Source: Variovorax terrae (GTDB lineage: Bacteria; Pseudomonadota; Gammaproteobacteria; Burkholderiales; Burkholderiaceae_C). Taken from it: a stretch of 64,000 nt of DNA. Location: assembly GCF_022809125.1 (NCBI RefSeq), contig NZ_JALGBI010000002.1, positions 740,727 through 804,726 on the forward strand, read 5' to 3'. Under the pieces are notes generated by a model. It made no database searches. It was not told the origin of the DNA and saw only the letters and a program-made list of their open reading frames with translations. This document shows positions 1 through 9,850 of this stretch, in pieces. The translations under genes were made by a program, and so were the position numbers. Each line of letters starts with the position of its first letter. Position 1 is the stretch's first letter.

Positions 1-52
1 CCTCCGATTGAAGTGTTTTTCGCCCGATGTCCGCATTGGGCGGTCCTCTCTA

Positions 53-69
53 GCTATTGAATTGATAGC
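53..69. repeat. short GCTAT/ATAGC hairpin
   Basis: The sequence GCTAT-7nt-ATAGC forms a small stem upstream of the first gene. A near-identical element overlaps the end of rph at 40428. Such AT-rich hairpins stand out in this GC-rich chromosome and are probably dispersed extragenic repeats. No function is visible. Confidence 0.4.
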
Positions 70-92
70 AATAGCCGATACCGCGCATGCCG

Positions 93-98
93 GATAAT
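93..98 (+). promoter_or_regulatory. -10 box GATAAT just upstream of the phosphatase start
   Basis: GATAAT ends 7 nt before the ATG at 106, inside the context CGGATAATCGG. The spacing places the transcription start at or next to the start codon, so the mRNA may be leaderless. No good -35 box is seen at 16-18 nt. The same box-to-start arrangement recurs before several other genes of the window. Confidence 0.45.
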
Positions 99-105
99 CG
101 GATCA

Positions 106-780
106 ATGACCGAACTGATACTGATCCGCCACGGCGAAACCGACTGGAACCGTGAGCTGCGTTTCCAGGGCCAGGTGGATGTGCCGCTCAACCCGTTGGG
201 GCACGAGCAGGCGCGCCGCGTGGGCCAGCGCCTGGCGGCGGAGACCGTGCACCACCTGTACTGCAGCGACCTTCTGCGCACGCAGCAGACGGCCGGGCCG
301 GCCGCGAAGCAGCTCGCGCTGTGCAGCGTCACCGATGCCGCCCTGCGCGAGCAGAACTTCGGCGTGGTGGACGGCATGCGCGTGGACGACATCAAGCGGC
401 AGCACCCCGAGGCCTGGGCCCGGTGGCTGCAGTTCCGCGAGGACTATGCGATGCCCGAAGGCGAAAGTCCCCTCGAGTTCCATGCCCGCGTGATGCAGGC
501 GGTGTACCGGCTGGCGGCGGCGCATCCGCAGCAGACGCTGGCGGTGGTGACGCATGGTGGCGTGCTCGACATGATCTACCGCACGGCCCGCCGGCTCGGG
601 CTCAACGGGCCGCGCCAGAGCCAGATTCCCAACGCGGGCCTGAGCCGGGTGCGGGTGCAGGGCGAGGCGATCGAGATCCTCTCGTGGGCCGACACGCAGC
701 ACCTGGCCGACCTGCCGGCGCAGCCGGTCTACGATCAGGCCAGGCTGGCCAGCGCCGAGTCGAGCCCCAGCGCCGCATAG
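106..780 (+). CDS. histidine phosphatase family protein (phosphoglycerate mutase-like)
   Basis: A 224-residue cytosolic enzyme of the histidine phosphatase (phosphoglycerate mutase-like) superfamily. The RHGE motif at residues 8-11 carries the phosphorylated His, and a second catalytic His lies in VVTHGG near residue 150. This size and motif set fit a GpmB/CobC-type phosphatase rather than glycolytic mutase; the substrate cannot be told. The ATG was chosen because the motif sits at the usual distance from it and a GATAAT box lies 7 nt upstream. Its 3' end overlaps the convergent TPR gene by 46 nt, an unusually long tail-to-tail overlap. Confidence 0.88.
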   Translation: MTELILIRHGETDWNRELRFQGQVDVPLNPLGHEQARRVGQRLAAETVHHLYCSDLLRTQQTAGPAAKQLALCSVTDAALREQNFGVVDGMRVDDIKRQHPEAWARWLQFREDYAMPEGESPLEFHARVMQAVYRLAAAHPQQTLAVVTHGGVLDMIYRTARRLGLNGPRQSQIPNAGLSRVRVQGEAIEILSWADTQHLADLPAQPVYDQARLASAESSPSAA

Positions 781-2081
781 ACGGCTTCGGCCTGGCGGCG
801 CAGCCGCAGCGATTCCGGCTGGCCGCGCAGCTGCTGCTGCAACAGGTTCTGGGCGCCGGACAGGCCGCCGCTGCGGATCAGCGCATCCAGGTGGATCTGG
901 GCGAACAGGTCGCGCTGGGCATGGCTGCCGCCGATCTCCAGCAACCGGGGCAGCGCCGCGCCGAGTTCGTCCACGGCGGTGGCGTGGTCGCCCGCGGCGT
1001 GCGCCAGCAGGCCGCGGCAGGCGGGCAGGCAGACGCGCTGCCAGGCGGCGCGCGACGGGCCGGCGGCCTGGGCCGCATGGGCTTCGATGTGGCGCATCAG
1101 CAGCGCGGCTTCGGGGCGCTGCGCGCGGGCCAGGCCGTACAGGTACTGCATGTCGAGGAACGGCAGCACATGGTCGTCCAGGCGAGTGGCCAGGTAGCGG
1201 CCGACATCCTGCCAGCGCTCGCCCACGTCCACGCCGGCCAGCTCCAGCCGCGCCAGCAGCGAGACGGCGTTGACCTGGTCCTGCGAATATTCCTTGACCA
1301 CGCCCCAGACCTGCTCGTCATACAGGCGCAGCACCTCGTCGTGCTGTCCGAGGTCCAGCGCGAACAGGGCCAGGTGCCACCAGTTGTGCGTGACCATGAA
1401 CGAGTTGAGGCCGGTCCAGGTGGGGCTGACGTCCCGCAGGAACGCCATGCCCTCGGTGAGCCGCCCTTCGGTCAGCATCACATGGGCCAGCGCATGGTGG
1501 GCCCAGGGTTCCTTGCGGCACAGATGGATGGCCTGGCGAGCGGCGCGTTCGGCCTGCGCCAGCAGATGGCACTGCTCCCAGGCGAAGGCGGCCATGCCGT
1601 GCAGGTAGGGCACGTCGGCGGCGGCGGGCAGGGCGGCCAGGGCCAGGCGCAGCATGCCGGGCGAGTCGCCCTGGTTGAACAGGTGGTATTGCCCCAGCTT
1701 GAGCGAGGCCAGGTCGCGCGGGTGCTCGCGCGCCTGCTCCTCGTGGAGCCGGATCGCGAGGTTGATGTCGCCGTCGATCCAGGCCTGCACGGCGCGCACG
1801 AAGCGCTGCTCGCGCTCGCTGGCCGCCAGCGGCGAGGCCAGGGCCCGCTCGATGAACGGCCGCGCGTTGCCCGGGCCCTCGCGCGATTCGGCGAACATGT
1901 GCAGCGCCGCCGCATAGGCCTGCACGATCGGGCCGTCATCGTGCTGCGCGGCCGGCAGCACGTTCACGGCCCGCGCTTCGCAGGCAATGAACCCCTCGAC
2001 GAAATCATTGACAGCCGCAACGCTGGCCGGGTCGGACACCGCCAGGGGGTTGCCCAGGGCGTCGCGGAGTTCTGCAGCCAT
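735..2081 (-). CDS. TPR-containing protein, TTC38-like
   Basis: A 448-residue helical protein with repeated Ala/Leu-rich TPR-type helices and no signal peptide. It resembles the TTC38-like family found in many proteobacteria, whose function is not established; TPR scaffolds usually bind other proteins. It follows the ABC-transporter substrate-binding gene by 10 nt on the same strand, so it may be the last gene of that operon. The operonic link is the only clue to its role. It overlaps the 3' end of the phosphatase gene by 46 nt. Confidence 0.75.
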   Translation of the reverse strand: MAAELRDALGNPLAVSDPASVAAVNDFVEGFIACEARAVNVLPAAQHDDGPIVQAYAAALHMFAESREGPGNARPFIERALASPLAASEREQRFVRAVQAWIDGDINLAIRLHEEQAREHPRDLASLKLGQYHLFNQGDSPGMLRLALAALPAAADVPYLHGMAAFAWEQCHLLAQAERAARQAIHLCRKEPWAHHALAHVMLTEGRLTEGMAFLRDVSPTWTGLNSFMVTHNWWHLALFALDLGQHDEVLRLYDEQVWGVVKEYSQDQVNAVSLLARLELAGVDVGERWQDVGRYLATRLDDHVLPFLDMQYLYGLARAQRPEAALLMRHIEAHAAQAAGPSRAAWQRVCLPACRGLLAHAAGDHATAVDELGAALPRLLEIGGSHAQRDLFAQIHLDALIRSGGLSGAQNLLQQQLRGQPESLRLRRQAEAVYAALGLDSALASLA

Positions 2082-2091
2082 GGGCTCCGGT

Positions 2092-3594
2092 TTATTTCCA
2101 GGCCAGGGCCGACAGGTCGTTCACGAAGATGGGCTGGTCCTTCCACACGCCGCTGAGCTTGGCGCTGGTGACGGTGGCCCATTGCGGCGCGAACAGGAAG
2201 CCGTTGACGGCGTCGGTGGCCAGCAGGCGCTGGGCTTCGCCGTAGTACTTGGCGCGGTCGTCGTTCTTGGTGGCGGTGTTGATCTTGTCGATCAGCTCGC
2301 GGAACTTGGCCGAGTCGTACTGGAAGTAGTAGTCGGGTTTGGCGTAGTTCGAGAAGTCGAAGGCCTCGACGTGCGAGACGATGCTCAGGTCGTAGTTCTT
2401 GTTCTTGTAGACGCCGTCGAGCCACTGCGCCCATTCGACGTTCTCGATCTTGGCCACGATGCCGACCTTGGCGAGCTGGGCCGCGATGATCTCGCCACCC
2501 TGGCGCGCATAGGGCGGCGGCGGCAGCTTGAGGCTCAGTTCGAGCGGCGTCTTCACGCCGGCCTCGGCCAGCAGGGCCTTGGCCTTCTCCACGTTGTAGG
2601 GATTGACGCCGGTGGTGTCGACATAGCCGAAGGCGCCCGGCACGTAGTGGCTGCCGATGGGCGTGCCCAGCCCGTCCACGGCGCCGTCGATCACGGCCTT
2701 GCGGTCGATCGCGGCCGCGATGGCGCGGCGCACGCGCACGTCGTCCAGCGGCTTCTTCTTGTTGTTGATGCTCAGGATGGTCTTGGCGCGCGAGTTGCCG
2801 ATCAGCACCTGGAAGCGCGGGTCGTTCTTGAACGGATCGAGGCTCTTGGCCTGGATGCCGCGCGGGTAGGCGTCCACGTCGCCGGCCAGCAGGGCGGCCA
2901 CCGAGGCGGCCTGGTCGCTGATGAAGCGGAAGGTGGCCTTGCCGATCTTGATGGCGGCCGGGTTGCGGTAGCCGTCCCACTTGGACAGCGTCACGGCCGA
3001 GCCCTTGGCCCAGTTGTCGAACTTGTAGGGGCCGGTGCCGACCGGCTGGGTGCCGTTGGTGGCGGCGCTCTTGGGTTCGACGATGATGGCCGTGCCCTGG
3101 CCCAGCATGAGCAGCAGGTCGGGGTTGGGGTTCTTGAGCGTGAGCACCACCGTGGCCGGGTCGGGGGTGTCGATCTTGGCGATGTTGGTGAACACCGCCT
3201 TGTCCTTGTTGGTCGAGCCTTCGGCGGCGGCGCGCTCGAACGAGTACTTCACGCTGGCGGCGCTGAAGGGCTCGCCGTTGTGGAACTTGACGCCGGTGCG
3301 CAGCTTGAAGGTGTAGGTCTTCTGGTCCGGCGAGATGGTCCAGCTCTCGGCCAGCAGGGGCGTAGCCGTGCCGTTCTCGTTGAACTTGGTGAGGGTTTCG
3401 TAGATGTTGTAGAGCGTGACTTCGGAGATGGACGAAGCGGCGCCTGCGGACGGGTCGAGGCCGTTGGGTTCGAGCGTGACGCCGATGGTCACGGCATTCT
3501 TGTTGGCCTGGGCGATGCTGCTCATGGGAACGGCGGCCAACAGGCTGGCCGACACGGTGGCTGCAAGCAGCACGGAACGCCGTTGAATCTTCAT
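2092..3594 (-). CDS. ABC transporter substrate-binding protein, family 5 (peptide/nickel type)
   Basis: A 500-residue periplasmic solute receptor. The N-terminus has basic residues, a hydrophobic stretch and an A-x-A-like cleavage region around residues 20-30, typical of export. The mature part has the SBP_bac_5 pattern: a start like VTIGVTLEPNGLDP, then the YNIYETLTKF and GTGPYKFDNWAKG segments. Members bind di- or oligopeptides, glutathione or other amino compounds; the ligand cannot be read off. It lies downstream of the four membrane and ATPase genes on the same strand, separated by about 110 nt, and completes the importer. Confidence 0.9.
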   Translation of the reverse strand: MKIQRRSVLLAATVSASLLAAVPMSSIAQANKNAVTIGVTLEPNGLDPSAGAASSISEVTLYNIYETLTKFNENGTATPLLAESWTISPDQKTYTFKLRTGVKFHNGEPFSAASVKYSFERAAAEGSTNKDKAVFTNIAKIDTPDPATVVLTLKNPNPDLLLMLGQGTAIIVEPKSAATNGTQPVGTGPYKFDNWAKGSAVTLSKWDGYRNPAAIKIGKATFRFISDQAASVAALLAGDVDAYPRGIQAKSLDPFKNDPRFQVLIGNSRAKTILSINNKKKPLDDVRVRRAIAAAIDRKAVIDGAVDGLGTPIGSHYVPGAFGYVDTTGVNPYNVEKAKALLAEAGVKTPLELSLKLPPPPYARQGGEIIAAQLAKVGIVAKIENVEWAQWLDGVYKNKNYDLSIVSHVEAFDFSNYAKPDYYFQYDSAKFRELIDKINTATKNDDRAKYYGEAQRLLATDAVNGFLFAPQWATVTSAKLSGVWKDQPIFVNDLSALAWK

Positions 3595-3706
3595 GACCTC
3601 AAACTCCTTCAGGACTCAATGATTGGGATGCAAACGTACATTGTGACGCCAAGCCCCAGTGGCGACAAGGCGTAAGTTCATGCGCGCAGCGCCTATGCGG
3701 CCGGGG

Positions 3707-4716
<1,010 letters not shown>

Positions 4717-4720
<4 letters not shown>

Positions 4721-5697
4721 GCCGGCTCCGGGGTCATGGGCTGGGCCAGCACGCAGCGGGCCTCGTGGTGGGCGCCGACGAGCACCGGCGCGGGACGCAG
4801 GTGGGCACAGCTGTCCAGGGCCACGCTGCAGCGCGCGGTGAAGGGGCAGCCGGACGGCAGGTCCACCAGCTCGGGCACCGTGCCCGCGATGGTGGTCAGG
4901 CGCGCATGGCGGGCGCCGCCGATGCGCGGGCGGGCGGCGAACAGGCCCTGGCTGTAGGGATGGGCGAGATGGGCGAACACCGATTCGGTGGGGCCGCTTT
5001 CGACCACGCTGCCGCCATACATCACGAGCATGCGGCGCACGTTCTCGGCGATCACGCCGAGATCGTGCGAGATCAGGATCATGGCCATGCCGCGCTCCTG
5101 GACGAGGTCGGCGATCAGGTCGAGGATCTGGCCCTGGATGGTCACGTCAAGCGCGGTAGTGGGCTCATCGGCGATCAGCAGCTCGGGGCCGCAGGCCAGC
5201 GCCATGGCGATGGTCACGCGCTGGCGCTGGCCGCCCGAGAACTGGTGCGGGTAGGCGTCCACGCGGCGCGCGGCGTCGGGCAGGCCGACGCGGTCGAGCA
5301 GGGCGATCACCTCCTTGCGGGCCGCTGCCCCGGACAGGCCGCGGTGGCGCATCAGCGGCTCGGCCACCTGGCGGCCGATGGTGTGCAGCGGGTTGAGCGC
5401 CGTCATCGGCTCCTGGAAGATCATGCCGATGCGGTTGCCGCGGACCTTGCACAGCTCGGCGTCGGGCAGGCCCACCAGTTCACGGCCATTGAGGCGGATG
5501 CTGCCGGTGACCTGGGCGCTGGCGGGCAGCAGGCCCATCAGCGCCATGGCGGTGAGCGACTTGCCGCAACCCGATTCGCCGATCAGGCCGAGCGTGTCGC
5601 CGCTGTCCAGGCTGAAGCTCACGCCGCGCACCGCATCGGCCGGGCCGCGCGAAGTTTTCAGTCGGACGACGAGGTTGTCGACTTCCAGCAGGGCCAT
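4717..5697 (-). CDS. dipeptide/oligopeptide ABC transporter ATP-binding protein (DppD/OppD-like)
   Basis: A 326-residue ATPase starting [14 protein letters not shown]. Walker A GESGCGKS is at about residues 40-47, followed by the signature [15 protein letters not shown], Walker [13 protein letters not shown] and the C-terminal oligopeptide-transporter domain with CPFTARC. The open frame extends far upstream through the permease genes, but the start at 5697 gives the family length and sits 2 nt after the upstream permease stop. It is the partner of the DppF-like ATPase. Confidence 0.92.
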
Positions 5698-5699
5698 GC

Positions 5700-6572
5700 T
5701 CAGCGCTCCCGTGACAGACGCGGGTCGAGCAGGTCGCGCAGACCGTCGCCCAGCAGGTTGAGGCCGAGCACGGCCATCGCGATGGCCAGCCCCGGAAAGA
5801 CCGCCAGGCGCGGGGCCTGGAACAGCAGCGTCTGCGCTTCGCTGAGCATGCGGCCCCAGGACGGCTGGGGCGGCTGGGTGCCCAGGCCCAGGTAGGACAG
5901 TGCGGCTTCCGCAAGAATGGCGATGGCGAAGCGGATGGTGGCCTGCACGATGATGATCGAGAGGATGTTGGGCAGCACATGCTCGATCGAGATGCGCCAG
6001 GCGCCCTTGCCGCAGGCGCGCGCGGCCAGCACGTACTCGCGTCCCCACACGCTGGTGGCCGAGGCCCGCGTGATGCGCGCGAACGTGGGGATGTTGGCAA
6101 TGCCGATGGCGATGATGGAGTTGACGATGCCGGGGCCGAACACCGCGGTCATCATGATGGCCAGCAGGATGGCGGGGAAGGCGAAGGTGAAGTCCGATGC
6201 GCGCATGATGAACTCCTCCACCCAGCCGCGGCGCGCGGCCGCCAGCATGCCCAGCAGCGTGCCGCCGACGAGGCCGATGCCGACCGCGATCACGCCCACC
6301 AGGATGGAGTTGCGCGCGCCGGCCATGATGAGCGAGAGCACGTCGCGCCCCAGCGAGTCGGTGCCCAGCCAGTGCGCGGCGCCCGGCTTCTGCAGCTTGC
6401 CCGGGATGTCGATGTCGTAGGGCGACCAGGGCGTCCAGAACAGCGACACGGCGGCCGTGAGGATCAGCAGCAGGGTGAGCAGGGCGCCGAGCATGAAGCT
6501 GCGGTGGCGCAGTGCGCGGCGCCAGAAGCCGGGCGGTGCCGTCGGGGCGGGAGTCAGGGTCAGGGTATTCAT
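5700..6572 (-). CDS. ABC transporter permease (DppC/OppC-like)
   Basis: A 290-residue inner-membrane permease. An N-terminal cytoplasmic segment rich in Pro/Thr is followed by a first membrane helix, a periplasmic loop, and the BPD_transp_1 core. The coupling loop has the EAA-like pattern (EYVLAARACGKGAWRIS). Six membrane spans are predicted by eye. The stop is 2 nt before the downstream ATPase start, so the genes form one tight operon. Confidence 0.9.
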   Translation of the reverse strand: MNTLTLTPAPTAPPGFWRRALRHRSFMLGALLTLLLILTAAVSLFWTPWSPYDIDIPGKLQKPGAAHWLGTDSLGRDVLSLIMAGARNSILVGVIAVGIGLVGGTLLGMLAAARRGWVEEFIMRASDFTFAFPAILLAIMMTAVFGPGIVNSIIAIGIANIPTFARITRASATSVWGREYVLAARACGKGAWRISIEHVLPNILSIIIVQATIRFAIAILAEAALSYLGLGTQPPQPSWGRMLSEAQTLLFQAPRLAVFPGLAIAMAVLGLNLLGDGLRDLLDPRLSRER

Positions 6573-6590
6573 CGGAAAGCGGGGCCGGGC

Positions 6591-7541
6591 TCAGATGTCC
6601 GAGGCCTTGATGCGGGGGTCGATCGCGGCATACAGCAGGTCGACCACGAAATTCACCAGCACCACCATGCCGGCCAGCAGCATCATGCAGTCGCGCACGA
6701 CGATCAGGTCGCGGTTGGAGATGGACTGGAAGATCAGACGCCCGAGGCCGGGCAGGTAGAACACGTTCTCCACCACGATGGTGCCGGCCAGCAGCTCGGC
6801 GAACTGCAGGCCCATGACGGTGATCACCGGAATCAGCGCGTTGCGCAGCACATGGCCCCACAGCGTGGCGCGCTGCGACAGGCCCTTGGCGCGCGCGGTG
6901 CGCACGAAGTCCTCGCGCAGCACCTCCAGCACGGCCGAGCGCGTGATGCGCGCCAGGATGGCCGCCTGCACCACGGCCAGCGACACAGCCGGCAGCACCA
7001 GTGACTTGAGCGCGGGCCAGACGCCGTTGCCCCAGCCCGGAAAGCCGCCGGCGGAGAACCATCGCAGGTTCACCGAGAACAGCAGGATCAGCAGGATGGC
7101 AAACCAGAAATTCGGGATCGCGATGCCGAACTGGCTCAGGCCCATCATGCCGACATCGCCGAGCCGGTTGTGGCGCGAGGCGGCGTAGATGCCGGCGGTG
7201 AGCGCCAGCACGGTGGTGAGCAGCATGGCCAGGATGGCCAGCGGGATGGTCAGCGCCAGGCGCTCGAGGATCAGCTCGGTCACCGGCGTGCCATAGGCAT
7301 AGCTGTTGCCGAGGTCGCCCCGGCTCATGCCCTCGATCCAGTCCCAGTAGCGCTCGGCCGCGGGCTTGTCCAGCCCCAGCTTGTGCGACAGCGCCTGCAC
7401 GGCTTCCTGCGGGGCGTCGGGCCCCATCATCATCTGGGCCGCGTTGCCGGGCAGGACTTCGAGGGCCAGGAAGATGACGACGGACGCGGCGAGCAGGGTG
7501 GCGATCAGCGTGATGAACCGCTTGGCAAGAAAAAGACTCAT
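6591..7541 (-). CDS. ABC transporter permease (DppB/OppB-like)
   Basis: A 316-residue inner-membrane permease and the first gene of the leftward transporter operon. The N-terminal helix (RFITLIATLLAASVVIFLAL) and LPG motif are typical of DppB, and the EAA loop is seen in DFVRTARAKGLSQRATLWGH. The 212-nt gap to the divergent ferredoxin gene should hold its promoter. Import substrate is unknown. Confidence 0.9.
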   Translation of the reverse strand: MSLFLAKRFITLIATLLAASVVIFLALEVLPGNAAQMMMGPDAPQEAVQALSHKLGLDKPAAERYWDWIEGMSRGDLGNSYAYGTPVTELILERLALTIPLAILAMLLTTVLALTAGIYAASRHNRLGDVGMMGLSQFGIAIPNFWFAILLILLFSVNLRWFSAGGFPGWGNGVWPALKSLVLPAVSLAVVQAAILARITRSAVLEVLREDFVRTARAKGLSQRATLWGHVLRNALIPVITVMGLQFAELLAGTIVVENVFYLPGLGRLIFQSISNRDLIVVRDCMMLLAGMVVLVNFVVDLLYAAIDPRIKASDI

Positions 7542-7697
7542 GGAGGCGCTGTGTCACCGGGCTGCGTGGGTTGTCGATCCGTCGGCATGCATAGGAATAC
7601 CGGGGCGTGCCCGACGAGCATACACGCAAATTTCCTGCCATTGTTCTTGCTGCCCGCCGGCTCGACCCTGAGGGGGACAGGGCCGTGCGCAGGACGC

Positions 7698-7703
7698 GAT
7701 AAT
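7698..7703 (+). promoter_or_regulatory. -10 box GATAAT upstream of the ferredoxin gene
   Basis: GATAAT in the context CGATAATCGGG. It ends 7 nt before an ATG at 7710 that opens a 17-codon reading frame ending at 7763, which overlaps the ferredoxin start at 7754 out of frame. The ferredoxin mRNA could therefore begin with a leaderless leader peptide. Confidence 0.45.
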
Positions 7704-7753
7704 CGGGCCATGAATGCAGAGCAGCCGCTTGTTACCTGCCGCGGGAGCGCACC

Positions 7754-8014
7754 ATGGCGCTGATGATCACCGACGAGTGCATCAACTGCGATGTCTGCGA
7801 GCCCGAGTGCCCGAACCAGGCGATCTACCTGGGCGCCGAGATCTACGAGATCGACCCGCGCAAATGCACGGAATGCGTCGGCCATTTCGATGAGCCGCAA
7901 TGCGTGCAGGTCTGCCCGGTGGCCTGCATTCCGCTGAACCCCGAGGTGGTGGAGTCGCGCGAAACGCTGTGGCAGAAGTTTCAGCGCCTGCAGTCCGAGG
8001 CCAAGACGGCCTGA
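7754..8014 (+). CDS. 2[4Fe-4S] ferredoxin, YfhL type
   Basis: An 86-residue cytosolic electron carrier. The first cluster motif C-x2-C-x2-C-x3-C-P is at residues 9-20. The second is spread as CTEC...C-x3-CP in the middle of the protein, with the extended spacing typical of the YfhL/Alvin-type low-potential ferredoxins. The C-terminal helix (WQKFQRLQSEAKTA) also fits. The partner enzyme is unknown. A Shine-Dalgarno-like GGGAG lies upstream of the ATG. It is convergent with the next gene. Confidence 0.92.
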   Translation: MALMITDECINCDVCEPECPNQAIYLGAEIYEIDPRKCTECVGHFDEPQCVQVCPVACIPLNPEVVESRETLWQKFQRLQSEAKTA

Positions 8015-8031
8015 GCCCGTGCGGGGGCCGC

Positions 8032-8391
8032 TCACTTGCCGCGGCTGGCTTGGCCGGACGGCTGTCTCACGATGTGCCGGGAAGGCGGTTCGTCGGAGGC
8101 CGACGAGGCCGCGGTGCGCGGCACGGCGGCGGCCTGGGCGCGGGTCCTGGCATTGCGCTGGAGGCGTTCCTGTTCCATCTGGCCGGCGGTCTGCGACGCG
8201 CGCCGGGTCGCCGCGTCGGCCTCGGCCTTTTGCGCGGCCGTGCGCGCGTCGTCCGCGGGCACGGCGATGCCGCCCGGGCAGGGCGACTGGCCATAACTGT
8301 TCCCGCAGCGCCAGACTTCCTCGGCATGGGTGCCCGCGGCCAGCAGACCGGCCAGGGCAAGCAGGAGGCCGTGCGCTGCGTGGTGCTTCAT
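8032..8391 (-). CDS. small exported protein, DUF4124-like
   Basis: A 119-residue protein starting MKHHAAHGLLLALAGLLAAG with a clear signal peptide ending around THA-EE. The mature start EVWRCGNSYGQSPCPGG resembles the DUF4124 family (short exported proteins with a W/Y-x-C pattern near the N-terminus). The rest is Ala/Arg/Gln-rich, with a likely coiled segment. Periplasmic location is expected; the function is unknown. The longer upstream reading frame was rejected because it overlaps pth and would bury the signal peptide. Confidence 0.7.
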   Translation of the reverse strand: MKHHAAHGLLLALAGLLAAGTHAEEVWRCGNSYGQSPCPGGIAVPADDARTAAQKAEADAATRRASQTAGQMEQERLQRNARTRAQAAAVPRTAASSASDEPPSRHIVRQPSGQASRGK

Positions 8392-8414
8392 GAAGGCCGC
8401 CAGGAAGAGGGGGC

Positions 8415-9041
8415 TCAGGGCAGGCTGTCGGGCCTGGCCGCCTCGGGCCGGGGTGGCTTGGGGCGCGGCGGCTTGCTGGTGTGGATCAGCAGCGTGGCCT
8501 TCTCCATCTCGCCTGCCAGCAGCGCGGGCACGGCCTTGAGGGTACGGTCCACGCATTCTTCGATGGCGCTGCGCTGTTCGGGCGAGGGTTTTTTCAGCAC
8601 CCAATGGATCACTTCCGATTTCACGCCCGGGTGGCCGATGCCCAGGCGCAGGCGCCAGTAGTCGGAGGTGCCGAGCTGGGCATGGATGTCGCGCAGGCCG
8701 TTGTGGCCGGCGTGGCTTCCCCCGAGCTTGAGCTTGGCCTGGCCCGGCACGATGTCGAGTTCATCGTGCACCACGAGGATCTCGTCGGGCTGGATCTTGA
8801 AGAAGCGGGCGAGTGCCGCCACCGACTTGCCCGAGAGATTCATGAAGGTCTGCGGCTCGAGCAGCCAGAGCGTCTGTCCATGGATGGCCGTGCGCGCCAC
8901 CAGGCCGTGGTAGCTCTTGTCAGGCACCAGCGTGACCTTGAGCTCGCGCGCGAGCGCATCGATCCACCAGAAACCCGCGTTGTGGCGCGTGGCGTCGTAT
9001 TCGGGGCCGGGATTGCCGAGGCCGACAAACAGTTTGATCAT
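8415..9041 (-). CDS. pth: peptidyl-tRNA hydrolase
   Basis: A 208-residue enzyme that frees tRNA from prematurely released peptidyl-tRNA. It shows [17 protein letters not shown] near the N-terminus with the catalytic His of TRHN, and the conserved FMNLSG and VVHDELD segments. The C-terminus has a Pro/Arg/Lys-rich tail (about 20 residues) longer than in E. coli. It follows rplY on the same strand, the common Burkholderiales order. A CGATAATCG box sits 11 nt upstream of the ATG. Confidence 0.95.
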   Translation of the reverse strand: MIKLFVGLGNPGPEYDATRHNAGFWWIDALARELKVTLVPDKSYHGLVARTAIHGQTLWLLEPQTFMNLSGKSVAALARFFKIQPDEILVVHDELDIVPGQAKLKLGGSHAGHNGLRDIHAQLGTSDYWRLRLGIGHPGVKSEVIHWVLKKPSPEQRSAIEECVDRTLKAVPALLAGEMEKATLLIHTSKPPRPKPPRPEAARPDSLP

Positions 9042-9052
9042 GATGAGGGTCG

Positions 9053-9058
9053 ATTATC
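9053..9058 (-). promoter_or_regulatory. -10 box GATAAT upstream of pth
   Basis: Read on the reverse strand, CGATAATCG ends 11 nt before the pth ATG. The expected transcript start would leave a leader of only about 4 nt. A hairpin between here and rplY suggests pth has its own promoter. Confidence 0.4.
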
Positions 9059-9072
9059 GGGGCGCCCAAGCA

Positions 9073-9096
9073 AACGGCCCACCGAGGTGGGCCGTT
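9073..9096 (-). terminator. hairpin after rplY
   Basis: An 11-bp perfect stem (AACGGCCCACC, 2-nt loop, GGTGGGCCGTT) lies 21 nt after the rplY stop. On the reverse strand it is followed by only a short T-rich stretch, so it is a plausible but weak rho-independent terminator. Confidence 0.55.
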
Positions 9097-9117
9097 GTGC
9101 ACGAAGCCGGGGAGGGC

Positions 9118-9759
9118 TTACTTCTTGGGGGCGGCGGGAGCCTTGGCAGCGGCAGGCGCGGCGGCCGGGGCTGCAGCAGCCGGTGCGGGGGCTTCTTCGG
9201 CAACCGTGGCCACCACGGACACCAGCACCGGGTTTTCCTTGCCGCGGGTGACGGCGGCCACGCCCTTGGGCAGGGTGATGTCGTTCAGGTGCAGCGAGGT
9301 GCCCTTCTTCAGGCCGCTCAGGTCCACCGTGATGAACTCGGGCAGATCGGCCGGCAGGCAGGAAACTTCGAGCTCGGCGACCACGTGGTTGACCACGCAG
9401 TGTTCGAACTTGACCGCCTGTGACTCTTCCGCGTTGACGTAGTGCAGCGGCACCTTCATGTGCAGCTTGGTCTTGGCGTCCACGCGCTGGAAGTCGATGT
9501 GCAGCACGAGTTGCTTGAACGGGTGGAACTGCACGTCGCGCAGCAGCACCTTGGCGGCCTTGCCGTCCAGCTCCATGTCCAGGATGGACGAGTGGAAGGC
9601 TTCCTTCTTCAGGGCGTGCCAGAGGGCGTTGTGATCGAGTTCGATCAGTTGCGGCTGGCCTTCGCCACCGTAGACGATGCCGGGCGTCTTGCCCGTGTTG
9701 CGCAGACGGCGGCTCGCACCCGTACCCTGCTTTGCGCGCTCAAAAGCGACGAATTTCAT
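9118..9759 (-). CDS. rplY: 50S ribosomal protein L25/general stress protein Ctc
   Basis: A 213-residue ribosomal protein that binds 5S rRNA. The start [20 protein letters not shown] and the [10 protein letters not shown] segment are the L25 signature. The length shows the two-domain Ctc/TL5 form with the C-terminal beta domain. The last about 35 residues are an Ala/Pro/Lys-rich tail ([20 protein letters not shown]), common in betaproteobacteria. It lies between prs and pth on the same strand. Confidence 0.95.
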   Translation of the reverse strand: MKFVAFERAKQGTGASRRLRNTGKTPGIVYGGEGQPQLIELDHNALWHALKKEAFHSSILDMELDGKAAKVLLRDVQFHPFKQLVLHIDFQRVDAKTKLHMKVPLHYVNAEESQAVKFEHCVVNHVVAELEVSCLPADLPEFITVDLSGLKKGTSLHLNDITLPKGVAAVTRGKENPVLVSVVATVAEEAPAPAAAAPAAAPAAAKAPAAPKK

Positions 9760-9850
9760 GGTTCACTCCAATGAGAGCCCACCGCGACCAGTGTGGCTCC
9801 GGTTTCAACAAGGGCCCCGGACGAGGCCCGCTTTTTTGACTCGGCACCCC

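Noticed and set aside
321..2156. Very long plus-strand frame opposite the TPR gene
   Set aside because: It is a GC-rich antisense shadow, overlaps two recognisable genes and has repetitive Arg/Ala/Gly/Gln composition.
1987..3675. Long plus-strand frame opposite the substrate-binding protein gene
   Set aside because: Composition is an antisense shadow; the reverse strand encodes a clear exported SBP.
9812..9837. GGGCC/GGCCC hairpin with T6 on the plus strand near the end of prs
   Set aside because: It has the wrong orientation for prs and no plus-strand gene precedes it; the stem is only 5 bp.
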